Of a stretch of 41,357 nucleotides of DNA, positions 1 to 12,053 are shown in pieces; the stretch's first letter is position 1; every line of letters begins with the position of its first letter. The position numbers and the translations under genes were made by a program. Location of the stretch: the NCBI GenBank assembly GCA_032718475.1, contig JAUCBJ010000037.1, positions 1 to 41,357 on the forward strand, written 5' to 3'. The notes beneath the pieces are model-generated. The model was not told where the DNA came from and did not search any database. It was given only the letters and a program-made list of their open reading frames with translations. The DNA is from Nemertoderma westbladi. Lineage: Eukaryota > Xenacoelomorpha > Nemertodermatida > Nemertodermatidae.

Positions 1-47
1 ATATATAACTATATAAGTATTATTACAGACTAGGTTTATCTCCGAAT

Positions 48-213
48 ACCGGTATAATTTTAGCACAAATATATACAAATATATAATAGGCCTATCGGAA
101 TACCGGTATACAGCTTACAGTTTGCAGTATATATAATTCTGGAATAGAATTAATTACAAGTACCGGTATAATTTCAGCCTAGATTTATAGAAATAAGATA
201 ATAGGCCTATCGT
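48..213. repeat. Two-copy tandem duplication, about 115 bp, rich in TACCGGTA and TAGGCCTA
   Basis: The block starting ACCGGTATAATTT at 48 recurs at 162, and the word ATAGGCCTATCG follows each at about 86 and 201, giving a period of about 115 bp. The copies are diverged. Both words are palindromic and recur through the first 2 kb. No coding potential is seen. Family unknown. Confidence 0.55.
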
Positions 214-1159
214 AAATACCGGTATATCAATTATTTCAAATAATTGAATTTCTGTTACTTTAGGGTTACTTTGTTACTTTACTTACTTTATTACCGTTAT
301 TTGAGCAGTAGTCTAACTGATATTGAGACCTAATGGTTGTAAGGTAGGCCTACTATTTATAAATCGTTAGATTTGATTTATAATATATATATACCCGTTT
401 TAATGGGTTTTGTCAATGTTTGAAATAAATGTTATTATTTCTGGGGAGTAATCACTACACAAAGCGGTGTGCTTTCAGTGAAGTGTTACTTATAGGACAC
501 TAAAACAAATAATTCTAATTTACCTAAGTTACTTAATACTACAAATTACGTACAATTCGGGTGAGATTACAAACTCTAAATAAACACAAAAATTTACAAA
601 ACACAAAATACGAATTTTTAGGGTAATTTTACAAGAAGTCTACAAACCAGCCTAACAAAGGGTTAGAATTCTGGTTATTACAACGGACAGGGTACTACGG
701 TATTTGAAATAATAAGTAGTAGTAAATACACTGCGTTGTCTAGATAGGAAAATACCACTGCCTGACGACCTATAGCCGTATCGCTATAGGTTCTACGTTA
801 TGTATCACGGAGTGTTCCTACCTAGAAGTTAATAGAGCTAATCGAATGTGCCTATCAACCACTTTACAACACAAATATAATGCCTACACTAATTACTTCG
901 GAAAGTACTGTACACTAAACCCTAAATTAGGTACGAGTACTTGTACAACAGATAATCAGTAGTTAAATATACTTGAACAGCTAAAAGAACCACGGCATCT
1001 GCTGGAGTGACCGATGCACAAAATCACCAGTCTTTACCTACGCCGAGCAGCCCGTGTAGTACCGGGGTTAATTTAACTATAGCGGTATGTATAACAAACA
1101 CAATTACTGTAGGAACAAACTTGGGGAATGAATGTTGCGGATAATCGCATAAACTCTGA
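214..1159. other. Non-coding stretch, no gene seen
   Basis: AT-rich sequence with stops in all frames and scattered TAGGCC and ACCGGT words. No splice-framed exon, RNA gene or clear repeat boundary could be supported. Confidence 0.5.
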
Positions 1160-1735
1160 ATAATAAATATTACGCTACGCGTACAAACTACTCAAACAAA
1201 ATACAGACCGAACACTGACAGACTACTATCAAGCCTAAACAAACTACGGTATATGCAGACTCCGAAATGATTAGGGAGTATGCGCTCTAACCCAGTAGTG
1301 CGACTTATTCTTTAGTTGGGGGTTTACCTTACAGCGTTCGCTGCCCCTACTGCCTAACCGTACTTAATCGGACAGATGATCTACACACGCGGCAATCCGT
1401 TCAGACCTAATAACAGCCAGACAACTATCCAGCCTACAAATTATCTAAGTAAAATTATACGCTACCCGTACAGACTTACACAAACAAAGTACAGACTAAA
1501 CGATGGCAGACTACTCTCAAGCCTAAATAAACTACAGGACATGCAGACTCCGAAATGATTAGGGAGTATGCGCTCTAACCCAGTAGTGCGACTTATTCTT
1601 TAGTTGGGGGTTTACCTTACAGCGTTCGCTGCCCCTACTGCCTAATCGTACTTAATCGGACAGGTGATCTACACACACTGCAATTCGTTCGGACTTAACA
1701 GCAATCAGACAACAGCTCAGCCTACAAATTGTCTG
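1160..1735. repeat. Tandem duplication, two copies of a 287-bp unit
   Basis: A segment around 1259-1390 (GACTCCGAAATG through CTACACAC) is repeated at 1546-1676 with few differences, an offset of exactly 287 bp. Similarity extends upstream (ACGCTAC..GTACA at about 1170 and 1457) and downstream (CAGCCTACAAATT). The short open frame at 1376-1558 lies wholly inside the repeat and looks like chance. This may be a two-copy remnant of a longer satellite. Confidence 0.75.
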
Positions 1736-1740
1736 TACAA

Positions 1741-3429
1741 TCTGATCAGGCTTACACGCCTTCTGTTCAATACTGGCCTACAAATAAATAAAACTTGACA
1801 GAAATAAGTAAACCATATAAAGGAATAAGGGGTGATCAATCCCTAATCCCTCAAACAGCCTACCGGTATACAACAATCAAATCGAATAATACTAGTGTAC
1901 TTATACGGAAGTACCGGTTAGAACAGTTAGGCCTACTGACCTACAGAATGTACCGGTTCAGGTTTACCGGTTGACCGGTACTTTCAACTTTATTGCTTAC
2001 TGCAACAAAGAAGCTAAATATCCTTTAATGTTCGCGCTTTCAGACCTTTGGCAGTTTAACCCGCCAAATTAAGATGTCTTCTAGATATTAAATCGCTTTT
2101 TAGCTTAGGACAAGTATTTGATTCACTACACTAGTCGAAACCAATCCGTGCGCGACCATTCACCCGCTGGATATTCCCGGGAGATTGGGTTCGACGGTTT
2201 AATTTTATTGCTATGTAAGCCTAATGTATTATTCGACTGACAGTATTATATAATCTCTGACAATATTATTCACCTTCGGGAATATTAACAGTTCCTTTAG
2301 GACGTGGCGCTTTATCTATATAAACAGAGTTATGACTTAAACTACTCACAACGATATGGCTTAATTATAATTCACATATATGGCGCATTCTTTAGGAATT
2401 GCTTCTTTAACAGACTCACTCATACGCAATGCTGCACAATACTGCACACTAATCTGCCAATCTTCACTGATTTTAATCACATATAAAAGGAACACAGACT
2501 GACTCATGTAGGGTCTATCAAATAACATTAGATTCACTTCAAACCACTTTAACATAAGTCACAATCGTTATTGATAACCTTTCTCTCTTACCTTCGGTAT
2601 ATCAAGAATATTGGGTGTCGGGGTTATTTCTCGTTATTCCAATATAATAATTCATCAACAAATATAATGAATAACCGACAACAAATAGCAGTATACAGTA
2701 TTGATTGAGCAGTTAATTTTAGCAGTTTCAGCAGTTATTAAAAGCCGTGTGTCAGCAGTTGCTGTCGCCAGGTCAGTTAAAGGATATATGTCCTTATAAT
2801 TAAACCTCCTAGTGTTGAGCTAAAAAGCAGAAAACACAAAACACTAAAAAGCCGTTCTTTCGTGGCTTTGAAAAACTCGTGACTACTGCTCTATACGAGG
2901 ATACCAACTCCCTTATTCCACGAAGCTCCCGTTCAACACAGAGAAAGAGCAGTGAGATAGGCAAATTTCAGTTCAGTAGCCTGTGATAGGTCAAAATCAA
3001 GGCTAACTCAAATTCTATTGGGAGATACAAAAACAAGGCTATGACGCAACCTCCCTAGGCTTGTTGGCCGATTAAACAGAGCCCAGATGCCTGCGTACAG
3101 CAAATCAGCCAATAAGCTGGTAACTTGCACTATTTTTAGCTGTAGATCACTTTGAGAGTATTCTTAGCGACTGGGGGGGAACTGGCCAACAAGGCAAACG
3201 AATCAGTTATCCCACAAAAGCTTTTACAATGACATTAGTTCGCATAGGCTGCAAATGTGCTAAAATCGCAAACATTTCGCATGCTAATATTCAGGTTATC
3301 CAGGCTTCCAATTCGCAAGTGTCGCATTCGTTTCGCTTACTATTCGCACGCAATCTGTTTGCTGGATACGTAATCTGGTAATTCACGTGATGATCGAAGT
3401 CCCATCAGTGTGTCTATTTACTAACTAAG
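1741..3429. other. Non-coding stretch, no gene seen
   Basis: AT-rich with further ACCGGT words near 1860-1980. Short open frames on both strands near 2304-2555 overlap each other and resemble no protein I recognise. Nothing else could be supported. Confidence 0.45.
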
Positions 3430-3560
3430 TGTTTCTACATGCTGCGCGAAGGGCCCAATACTGCATATTTATTTCATTTAACTCACGTGCTGGGTGCTGC
3501 GCGAAAGGCCATACAGTATCTACAGTTACTACATGTAAGTCACGTGCTGCTCGAAAGTTT
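3430..3560. repeat. Three diverged copies of a CACGTGCTGCGCGAAAGG-like motif
   Basis: GCTGCGCGAAGGGCC (about 3440), GTGCTGCGCGAAAGGCC (about 3494) and CACGTGCTGCTCGAAAG (about 3541) are spaced about 50 bp apart and separated by similar CTACA words. Probably a short degenerate tandem repeat next to the foldback element that follows. Confidence 0.4.
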
Positions 3561-3587
3561 CTACAGTCAGTAGGGTAAAATAGCCCA

Positions 3588-3778
3588 ATTTTACAGTATA
3601 TTAGAACAATTAGAATAAAGTATAAAAACTTTATAGTGAAAACGTACCCAATATCTATCTGGGTTCGTTATTGGGTACGTTTTCACTATAAAGTTTTTCT
3701 TCTTTCACAAGAAATAAAAAAAGCCAATTATATTTGCTAAGCATACGGTATAATTGATCTTCTAATATACTGTAAAAT
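3588..3778. mobile_element. Foldback (MITE-like) element with nested inverted repeats
   Basis: The 19-bp outer arms at 3588-3606 (ATTTTACAGTATATTAGAA) and 3760-3778 are exact inverted repeats. A second, perfect 29-bp pair at 3624-3652 and 3670-3698 (begins AAAAACTTTATAGTG) lies inside. There is no ORF and no clear target-site duplication. The nested arms suggest either a non-autonomous DNA element or one foldback interrupted by an indel. Confidence 0.6.
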
Positions 3779-5184
3779 GTTCTAGTCAACAAGTTTTATT
3801 TTTACATTGTTACTTTTTCGATCGAATGTACCCCAAAATTTACCTATACTGTAGGATTGCATCGATTTTACTTTTTTCCCGTTGGAAATAGTAAAATAAA
3901 ATATTTTGCTGGAATTTCTTAAATTTGATTGAATACTTGTGTTGAAAGAGCATTGAAGTAAAAAAGGTTTGCATGTAATTTGAACAAAATCCATTCACAC
4001 ACTCAAAAGTTATTGCAACTTCAGTATCTGCAAGGAACTCTTGTTTCTATTTCAGGATGGTGCAATACTCATTGCTTTTCGAAAGAGTTATCGAAATCGA
4101 AGTAGAAAAACTGTGCAGAAGTGCAGTGTTCACGTGATTTCAGCAAAACCAATAAGTTACTGACCCACCGATAACATTGCATAAGGTATTTCATTTCAAA
4201 CACCTAAAGGTAAGTCTATGATACAATTGACCAAGGAGAACCGCTCCTTCACATTACAAAACAGTACAACTTACATTATTAAACATTTTTGGTAACTGGA
4301 CAGTGGACACCAACCCAACCACCACCACCCCCCCCCCCCCCCCCCCCCCTGTAGAGATTATCTAAAAATAAAACAGCTAAAAATAGATATTTCTATGTTG
4401 TCCTCTGACATATGATATTATGAAGTTAGTAAAAAAAGTATTCTACTCTTTGGCATTATTGCATCTTACTGTGGTAATCATAACCTTTGTAGGGAGGGGG
4501 CGCAGTGAGGGGGATCGGGGGACGTTCTCCCAGACGCATTCACCCGGGGGCGCAGTTTGTTGCCACTCATGTGGAAAAGTTTTCTCTGCTCGCTTCGCTC
4601 GCCTGTCAATACATTATAAGTGCACTTTATCATACTAGTGTGTAATGAGTTTCGTTTATTGTTTTGATTAGAATAACGTACCACTGTAACCTGCTCCTTT
4701 CCCTAAATTGAGAATTTAACATTGAGGCGCGATATTAATTCTTCAAGATGGGATTTGTGTCCCCACCCCCCTGCCTCCCGCAATCAGTGGAAATCTGGTT
4801 TCTGGTGACCGTTACACAATATCTCCCAAAAACTGGTCGATCTCACTTTTTGTTGTTTTGCAATTCGTTATTCGTTTTTGAACTGAGTATTGTAATGTGT
4901 TTTTTACTATTCGCACCAATAAGTTATTATAAAAAAATGTTTTAGAATAGTTAGTAGTGATTGGAGGGGTTTACCTATTGTGAGTTGATTATGTATTGTG
5001 ATTGAGTATGAAGATTATATTTCCTTTCGAAAATTAGATGGCACCAAGTCGAAGTCCTCGGGGTCAACGACACATTCTAAAGTACACTAATAAATCTATC
5101 TTCTAATAATATATGCAAAAATAGTTAAGCTGTATTGTCTCATAATGTTGCTATTCAACAACATTTAAAAGTAAATGTAATAAT
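3779..5184. other. Non-coding stretch with a 22-base C run
   Basis: No convincing gene. An uninterrupted C run occupies 4328-4349. The open frame at 4420-4638 and its antisense shadow at 4478-4684 share a GC-rich patch but resemble no known protein and have no splice context. Confidence 0.45.
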
Positions 5185-5695
5185 TAGGGATGTTGCGAAT
5201 GTCATATTATAACATCCGCGGATGCAGATGTCTGATGTGACATCCGCACGGATGCGGATGTCTATTAAAACATAATTTTGATATAAATTTTTGCCTGGCC
5301 TCCCTTTTACATCGGTTATACCAGCATTTTAATATTATATTCTAATCTTATATTAATAAACTAACAAGGGTCTAAGGTTATAGAACAGAATGGGACATAA
5401 TATAACAAAACAATAATACAAGAAACATTTTTTATAATGTTCCCGTCGAGTGTTAGTGTATTTTTAGTATTAGTGTAATTTTAAGATAAAATAAAAAAAA
5501 TTCATAAGGGAAAAAGTAGGCTAATTATTATTGATAATTTAATTGAGTGGTTGCTGGGCCTTCCCTTCAGACAGGATGCTTGGATAGTGCATGTAACATC
5601 CGCATGTCACATCCGCATGCCATGGGTGCGGATGCGATTGCGGATGCGAAAAATCATGCGGATATCCTCGGATGCGGACATTCGCCACATCCCTA
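5185..5695. mobile_element. hAT-like non-autonomous element (MITE), 511 bp
   Basis: The left end TAGGGATGTTGCGAATGTC and the right end, read in reverse complement as TAGGGATGTGGCGAATGTC, form terminal inverted repeats matching at 18 of 19 bases. Clusters of a CATCCGC/GCGGATG heptamer follow both ends (about 5210-5260 and 5597-5680), as expected of subterminal transposase-binding repeats. The interior is AT-rich with no transposase. The end sequence is hAT-like, but I do not see an 8-bp target duplication, so the superfamily is inferred. Confidence 0.65.
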
Positions 5696-6307
5696 ATTCA
5701 AACACACTTTTGGGATCAATGAGTGTTTGGTATGAATTGGTCAAACAGAAAATGTAATGATGTATAACTAATTTAGTTTGTTACGGAATGACCACGGTGT
5801 TATTTATGAATGGTCCCAGATCGCTTTAGCCGAAATGAAAAATAAATAAATAAACAATGTATATCTACGTGTTTATTTGATTCGTTGGGATATATATAAA
5901 TCAGTAACTAAGTACTGATTTAAAATCAGTACTCAATTCATATAATTGTTATACTAATTTCAATACCGGAGTCATTTTATGTTAGACACAGTAAACAAAA
6001 GTTATACGAAATATAAATATAAACACATGTTAAAATATTACATAGGTTCTGGGGGGGAGGTCAGGAGAGGGGGTTCTAAAATATTATACCACGGTATTAC
6101 TATACATAATTAATTATTACTAATAAACTAAATAAAGTAATTAATAAAAATTCAGAAGGTTAGTTAGTTAATCAATAAAAATACGAAAATATAAGTTGAA
6201 CAATATTGGAAACTGTTTAGTAGTTATAATTTTTCACATTATATTCTAAACAAATACAATTAAAAATTTCTGTATAATTTCTTACTCTTCTACAGTTCCA
6301 CGACTCT
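5696..6307. other. Intergenic, probable 3' flank of spermine synthase
   Basis: AT-rich sequence with a G-rich patch near 6049-6073. A TTTATT at about 5871 would be an AATAAA poly(A) signal on the minus strand, but it is over 400 bases from the stop codon, so the assignment is weak. There is no poly(T) tract next to the ORF of the kind a young retrocopy would leave. Confidence 0.4.
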
Positions 6308-7447
6308 CTATCTCCATATTGTATAGAAAACCCAAAGTTCTTGGTAAGAGGGAACACAGACAGTCTCCTTAGAATAATTCACTTTGCAGGAGAGCTTAGA
6401 TAACTCGATCTCGTACAGTTTCAACGCATTCACGCAGTTGAACCCGTTCCCTTGAGTGAAGTATCTACCATTGGGGGCTAACACGCCCATAGACAACTCC
6501 AAGATAAGTCTCATAAAGTCCCACTGGGAGCCAACAGGCTGCGTACTTAGTGGGATGGCGGTCAGGTCGTTAATAACGTAATCAAACTCCCTACCGTCGT
6601 CGACAAATCCTTTAAGAAGAGGAACACAATCGCCAATGATAACCTTGTAATTATATCCAGTAAGATTATCTAAAGCGTCTCCACAAATTCCAGGTAAATG
6701 AACCTTAGCAGCATCTATAACTAGTTGGTCTATCTCTAACATGACAATCTCTTCAGCATCTACGTCTTTCAACGCTTTCAGTATCCCTCCATCCCCTCCT
6801 CCGAGCACGAGGATTCGTTTCCCACTAAAGTTCTCCTTCCCCCCTCCGGTTATCGTATCCGTGTAGATGCAATCGCTCTCGGAAAGGTTTAGATCGCCGT
6901 CGAGGAACAACATGTTCCCGAACTGGTTGGAACTGTAGATGGCGATATGTTGAAACGGGGAGTCGGCCTCGTAAACCACACCAGTGAAGTCGTACTCTAC
7001 AATCCTCCCATCGGACGTCGGGACGTACGGATTCACGTCTAAACCCAAGCGAATAGGGTCCACTCGGTACGATTTCTCCGCTCCTAGACACGATCGCACT
7101 TCGCTCTCCAACTCAGCTAACCACCTTCGTTCTAACCCACTCCTTGGATTTTCCTCAACGGTTAGTGTTGTTAGATTTTGCTCAATGTTATGCCGTATGA
7201 CTATATGGCTTCCATGGTTACTCACGTAAACAATCAGGATTGTTTTATCATCGGAGAAACGGTGAACTGCAATTGGTTCGCATTTGAAGTTGTGTCGAGC
7301 GACACACTCACCCAAGGCCTCGACCATAGACGTCCCAAAGATCACTGTTGTATCAGACTCATTTCCTCTGGCCGTATTCACACCGTTTGGACGGCTGTGA
7401 GGCGACGGCGCTGATGTTTTGAAACAAATGTGGGAAACAGTCGACAT
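6308..7447 (-). CDS. SMS: Spermine synthase (polyamine aminopropyltransferase), intron-free
   Basis: The 379-residue ORF matches animal spermine synthase along its length. The enzyme moves an aminopropyl group from decarboxylated S-adenosylmethionine to spermidine, giving spermine and methylthioadenosine in the cytosol. Residues about 31-125 correspond to the AdoMet-decarboxylase-like N-terminal domain of the animal enzyme; a short beta domain and a Rossmann domain follow. The nucleotide-binding motif LGGGDGG is at 215-221, VINDLTA at 291-297 and ELWVFYTIW at 370-378. D219, D294 and E370 align with the catalytic D201, D276 and E353 of human SMS, and the first two keep the same 75-residue spacing. 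Human SMS has 366 residues. The start ATG at 7447-7445 has A at -3. The whole coding region is one exon, unlike the many-exon vertebrate gene. No disabling change is seen. Confidence 0.95.
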   Translation of the reverse strand: MSTVSHICFKTSAPSPHSRPNGVNTARGNESDTTVIFGTSMVEALGECVARHNFKCEPIAVHRFSDDKTILIVYVSNHGSHIVIRHNIEQNLTTLTVEENPRSGLERRWLAELESEVRSCLGAEKSYRVDPIRLGLDVNPYVPTSDGRIVEYDFTGVVYEADSPFQHIAIYSSNQFGNMLFLDGDLNLSESDCIYTDTITGGGKENFSGKRILVLGGGDGGILKALKDVDAEEIVMLEIDQLVIDAAKVHLPGICGDALDNLTGYNYKVIIGDCVPLLKGFVDDGREFDYVINDLTAIPLSTQPVGSQWDFMRLILELSMGVLAPNGRYFTQGNGFNCVNALKLYEIELSKLSCKVNYSKETVCVPSYQELWVFYTIWR

Positions 7448-7711
7448 ATTATTTACAATACAGCAGTAGTGCAGTAGTGTAACGCTAATACCGGTATGTC
7501 GTTTATCTATAAAGTAGGTAGGCCTAGTCTACGAAAACATTAGTGACAGCCTTAGGTGCCTTTGTTAACAGATCTGCCACAGCCAAGCCAATAGGAAAAC
7601 AAATATTAATCATCCAATCGTAGCTCACTTTAGAATAGGCTACTGGAATAGAATGCACTTCCACTAATGGATCCGCCCTCACGTCAACCTTAACTTTAAT
7701 AATTTATATTT

Positions 7712-8431
7712 TTAAGGGGGGGGTACACCATTTTCGGACAACTCTTCGATTTATCATTCTCAGCGTTTCAAAATTGTTTGGTTTTGGCTAAAATTTAGCA
7801 TATAAGTGCCTAAGATGCTATTCTATATGACAGAAAAAACATTTTTTCCGCTATTTAATATTAGTTAATACTAGTTAACAATAAAAAAAACTTGGTTGCG
7901 CTTAAAACCCTAAGGCTTTTACAGTTTTGAACCTAATCACATGAAAGTTTTTTTATATGATAGATCAAAGATGGGGCAACATAACTACCGGTATCAGGCG
8001 AAATTTTGAGAAAATAATTCTGCACCGCTAGGTGGCGCTGCAAATTTATGCTAATTTTTAGGTTTTTTATAAATAGTATTAAATTTTATTAACAAAAAAT
8101 TTCGAAAAGTTGCCTGATACTTTTATGCAGGGTGGCAATCTAGACACCCACAGGAAGTTTCAGACTAATTACTCAAAAATTGTAGAAGTAGTAGGGTTTT
8201 GAAGTTGACAATTTCATGAAAAAAATATTTGGAGATAATCGACCTTTCATTAGACATAGTAATAGTAATTTCAATAGGAATCCCTAAATGGAAATTTACA
8301 TAACTTGAAAACTAAAAGAGCTATTTAATAGCGGTTTTCAGATTTGTAAACACCATTCAATGGTGCATTATAATAGACCATAAAAAAAATTTCGACATAT
8401 TTTGGACCAAAATGGTGTACCCCCCCCTTAA
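7712..8431. mobile_element. TTAA-flanked MITE with 23-bp terminal inverted repeats
   Basis: The left end TTAAGGGGGGGGTACACCAT at 7712, continuing to 7734, is exactly mirrored at 8409-8431 (AAAATGGTGTAC, eight C, TTAA). The 720-bp element has no long ORF. TTAA at both edges fits a piggyBac-type TTAA target duplication, so this is probably a non-autonomous TTAA-targeting DNA transposon. The family is inferred from the ends only. Confidence 0.75.
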
Positions 8432-10184
8432 TATTATTTTATTTATATTTAATAGTTAACTTTATTACAGTATAATCCCGTAATCTATGATACACCTGCG
8501 ATACCGATTAGGCGACTAGTTTTAAAATATATTTCGATCATTGGATGCACCCCGCCTGCGTCGGCAAATATAGAGACGCATATACATACACTAACCCTGT
8601 CGCTGTCAGCCTGTTAGAAGAATGGCACTGTCCAAAATGTTTCGTAGAACTAAATTGGGAAGATTTTAAAAAATGATATCTAATTTTGGCGAATTAAAAG
8701 CCGGGATTATTTTAAAATTATTATTAATATTATTACACTCTATTAAAATTGTACTATAAATAGGCTACACATAAACAATAGGAATTGTACTGCAAATAGG
8801 CTGTACATAATTAAAGTTTAAAATAAAAATTGAAAAAAATAGACATTGATACGTTAACACTTCAAAATAAAACAGAAATAAAAATAAAAACGGCTCGTGG
8901 TAGACCAAATAAACAATATTATAGGCCTAATAAAAATAATCTATACCCCCCCCCCCCCCCCCCCCCCAGCGGGGTAAATGGTTAATTTTTTTTCATTTCG
9001 CTGTGTTACCGGTACTTCAGTACTTGTTTGTACATGTTTTAAAATAGTACTGTAGTAGACCTATAGTACATTGTAGTATAATACAATGACAGAATGAGAT
9101 AAATGTGTTTGATACAACCAATTCTATCTTATTTTCAATAACCGTCATTCATCATTTTTAACAAGCTTATAGGCCTACCCTGTCTGCCTGTTACTTACTG
9201 TCTGGCTGTTGTTACGTCAGCACCCTTGCACCTTGTGCTTGTGCGAGGTCCTCAGGCAGTCAGGTCTTTTCTCCTGTCTCTCCAGCTACTGCTGTACTGG
9301 CCTAGGGGAATGAAATTTTTTCTGACTACAACCGTCAAAAAAACTTCGCTCACACATGAAAATTCACGATTTTTTTTCCACCACGCACCTGCGCACCACC
9401 ATCCCATCATGAACCCCTACCAGCCTGACTGTCCTGCTGTCTGTGATTAAGGACGAATTTAAATGGATAAAGTCAGTAGTCACAGGCATTAAACATAAAC
9501 AGCTACTGAGCTTGAGCTACAGATAAACCGGTATTCTGCTAATTTCAGTCATACAGTATGTAGTGTATAGTGTGCAGCCCGGTAAGGCTATAAAGGGTAC
9601 ACTGTACATTCAAATTTTGCACTTCCTTCTTACGGAACTCTATTTCAATTTGTGGTATGCGGTGCACGCATGTCGCACATACCCCACTGCATTCTTAATT
9701 GAGGTCGAGGTCAGGTGGTGTGGCATGTAAATAAGGCAAGAGAAATTGGGAGATTCCTAACAATAAACAATTGTGTGGTGGTGAATACCATCTCATAAGA
9801 TCATGATTATTGGAGTTTTATTAATTATTTACGTCAAGATTAAGAAGCTTTATAACGACAAGTAATTCGCAATAAAATATAACACTAAGTAATTTAAACA
9901 GGGATGTTACAAATAAAAATAACACAGTAATTACATGTAATCTTTGTAATTGAAGTACTTTACTTACTGTATATGTCTATAAATTTTTAATAGTGAAATA
10001 AAGAAATATGTAAGTCAGCGGGCCAATGGCATGGGTCCGAAATTAGTATACACGGGGGTGGGGGGTGGGACTATCGTACTGGTAGTCAGTTAATAGTTCT
10101 GTAGTCTTCTACTGCACTGTAGTTCCCTTGGCGCCATTAAATACATTATACAGATTATATTTCGCATTAAGTAATTGAAGCAGC
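8432..10184. other. Intergenic, no gene seen; 22-base C run
   Basis: AT-rich sequence with an uninterrupted C run at 8946-8967. The open frame at 9226-9450 is not recognisable and has low-complexity His/Pro content. I see no exon supported by splice sites plus similarity. Confidence 0.45.
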
Positions 10185-10270
10185 CAGCTTGTTCTAGTGG
10201 TGACATTCCTGGGTTTCCAATCAACAGGATGCCCTTGGTTCGACCCATTGTTGGGGCAGCACTGTTTGGG
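10185..10270 (+). repeat. tRNA-like sequence, possible SINE head
   Basis: TGTTCTAGTGG at about 10191 resembles a Pol III A box with one mismatch, and GGTTCGACCC at about 10237 resembles a B box about 45 bases further on. The cloverleaf between them is poor, so this is more likely a decayed tRNA-derived SINE than a functional tRNA. Confidence 0.35.
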
Positions 10271-11814
10271 CACATTGCTTTAAATGCTGTAGCCTAGCCC
10301 AACCCAGGTTTTCATACTTGACTGGTCTATAATTGGGAACTGAGGTAGGCCTAACTTGCGAAACAGAGCGGAATGATTTACTGCAGAAGATCACAGTGAA
10401 CCTCCATTCCGTGGCCTAAATGATTTCTCCATTCCTTAAAATGTTTCGAATAGTAATATTTTTATACAGTACTTTGCCTGTCTATTTATTTTATGGCTCA
10501 ATTTCATTATCCCTCTCCCCCTCACTCCCCGGGCTTTCTTCATTTTGTTTTTGCGCACCTTTCTCGGCTGGCTTGCCCCCTCCCCACCCCTCCCCATTCC
10601 GTGGTGGTGATGAAGGGGCGTGTGGGCAAGGCGTTGCGTGTGAGGCGCCGTGGGGGTGTGGTTGGGTGCCGACCTCCACATTGTACGCCTACTGTATGAT
10701 GATTTATTAGAATACCGTTAGGACTTCTTACTGTACACGTATTCACTATCTACTGTATCTATCTATCTACAGTATGTAGGCCAATACCAATGTATCTACT
10801 GTATATATGTATATCGGGTGAATTCCTCCGAAGCTATAGCTCGTCCGTCAATGAAAGTTATATCAATCGACGCAGCTCAACCCCAGGATGTGGAAAACAA
10901 AGTTTCGAAAAAATTATCAAAGTTCTGTGACCCTCATTAATGTTTTGTCTCATCATTAATGTTTATTAACCTCATTAATGTTTGCACCCCTCGTTAAAGC
11001 TAGGGAACCTCATTTTAATGTTCATGGCCCTCATTAGTGTTTGTTATTCCTGCAATTTACGTATATTTATCTGAAATATATATATTTGGCGCTCCGAAAA
11101 AGTAGGAATTTTATTCAAATTTTTCGAGCGCGGCAACGTTAATAAAGGTTATTTTCATACCCCAGGGAAGTTTATTGGTAGGTTGTCAATATTGTATGTG
11201 TTTAATAGATGAATATAATATATATACTATATAATAATAGGTACCGCGTACCGGTATATATTTCTTATAAAATATATAACATAATTCCTACACTATGTTT
11301 CTTCTTTTGTTTATTAGGTCTCAAGTTGGAGTTGTTTATGTCAACTAATTTATAGAAACTTACAGGGGCGTGTGATATTCTCCATGTAATCAAACTCACT
11401 ATGGGTTTACACTCTTTTTCTCATAATAACTCCAGAGAGAACGACTAGAAATCATACCCGGATTTAACAACAAGACAACAATGGAACGCCTGTTCTATAA
11501 CCGGCTCTGGCAAACCGAACGCAAGTTTAAAATCAATAACATACAATCATTTACGCCCTGACCCATCCCAAACGTCGTCCTCACCTGTCAATGGAACAAT
11601 AGATGGCACATTCACATGGCAAAAGTGAAGTGATAATCTTTTGTCACTCGAATTGGGCTAAGAGTAATCAATACTCCTGATATAATGGGAACGTATGAAG
11701 TACTACAATCGACAATCTCTTACATTTTTATTACACCACTATCAAGTTTCTTTGAGCGCTATCTATAATATTATTCCCACCCCACCTGCGCTAGTTTATC
11801 ATTGTGATCCGCCG
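10271..11814. other. Intergenic; GC-rich patch and short CTCATTAATGTTT repeat
   Basis: A pyrimidine- then G-rich patch at about 10510-10680 opens frames on both strands but matches nothing. At about 10930-11050 the motif CTCATTAATGTTT recurs about five times, imperfectly. No gene is supported. Confidence 0.45.
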
Positions 11815-12053
11815 CATATAAATTGAAGGCGGCACTCCAATATCGCCAAAGGAATCCCATTTTTCCTGTAATGCACCTTAATAAGGCCTGCTGATTTATC
11901 CAAGATCACAGTTGCTATGCGACAATACAACTGGTAATCTGATTCGGTTGGCCAACCAATTGCCGATGGCTCTGCTTCTTTGAGGCGGCATATTGATAGG
12001 AATCTGTCTGTTCTCTCGATGCCAGTTCGACATCCGGCAATTCTCGTACATAC
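11815..12053 (+). promoter_or_regulatory. Candidate promoter and non-coding first exon of the EF-hand gene
   Basis: CATATAAATTG at about 11815 looks like a TATA element. GC-richer sequence with GGCGGC words follows, ending at a good 5' splice site (ACG then GTAAGATG at 12054). A weak acceptor (AATAGTTAG) sits just before the first coding ATG at 13335. This would give an untranslated leader exon. It is inferred from signals alone, without transcript evidence. Confidence 0.25.

Noticed and set aside
4420-4945. Small ORFs with a CxxC-like segment and a hydrophobic stretch
   Set aside because: Too short, antisense frames equally open, no conserved family pattern.
6825-7414. Other frames overlapping spermine synthase
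   Set aside because: Shadows of the conserved spermine synthase reading frame.
10420-10746. Overlapping open frames on both strands
   Set aside because: They reflect one GC-rich, pyrimidine/purine-skewed patch. Five frames are open at once and none resembles a protein.
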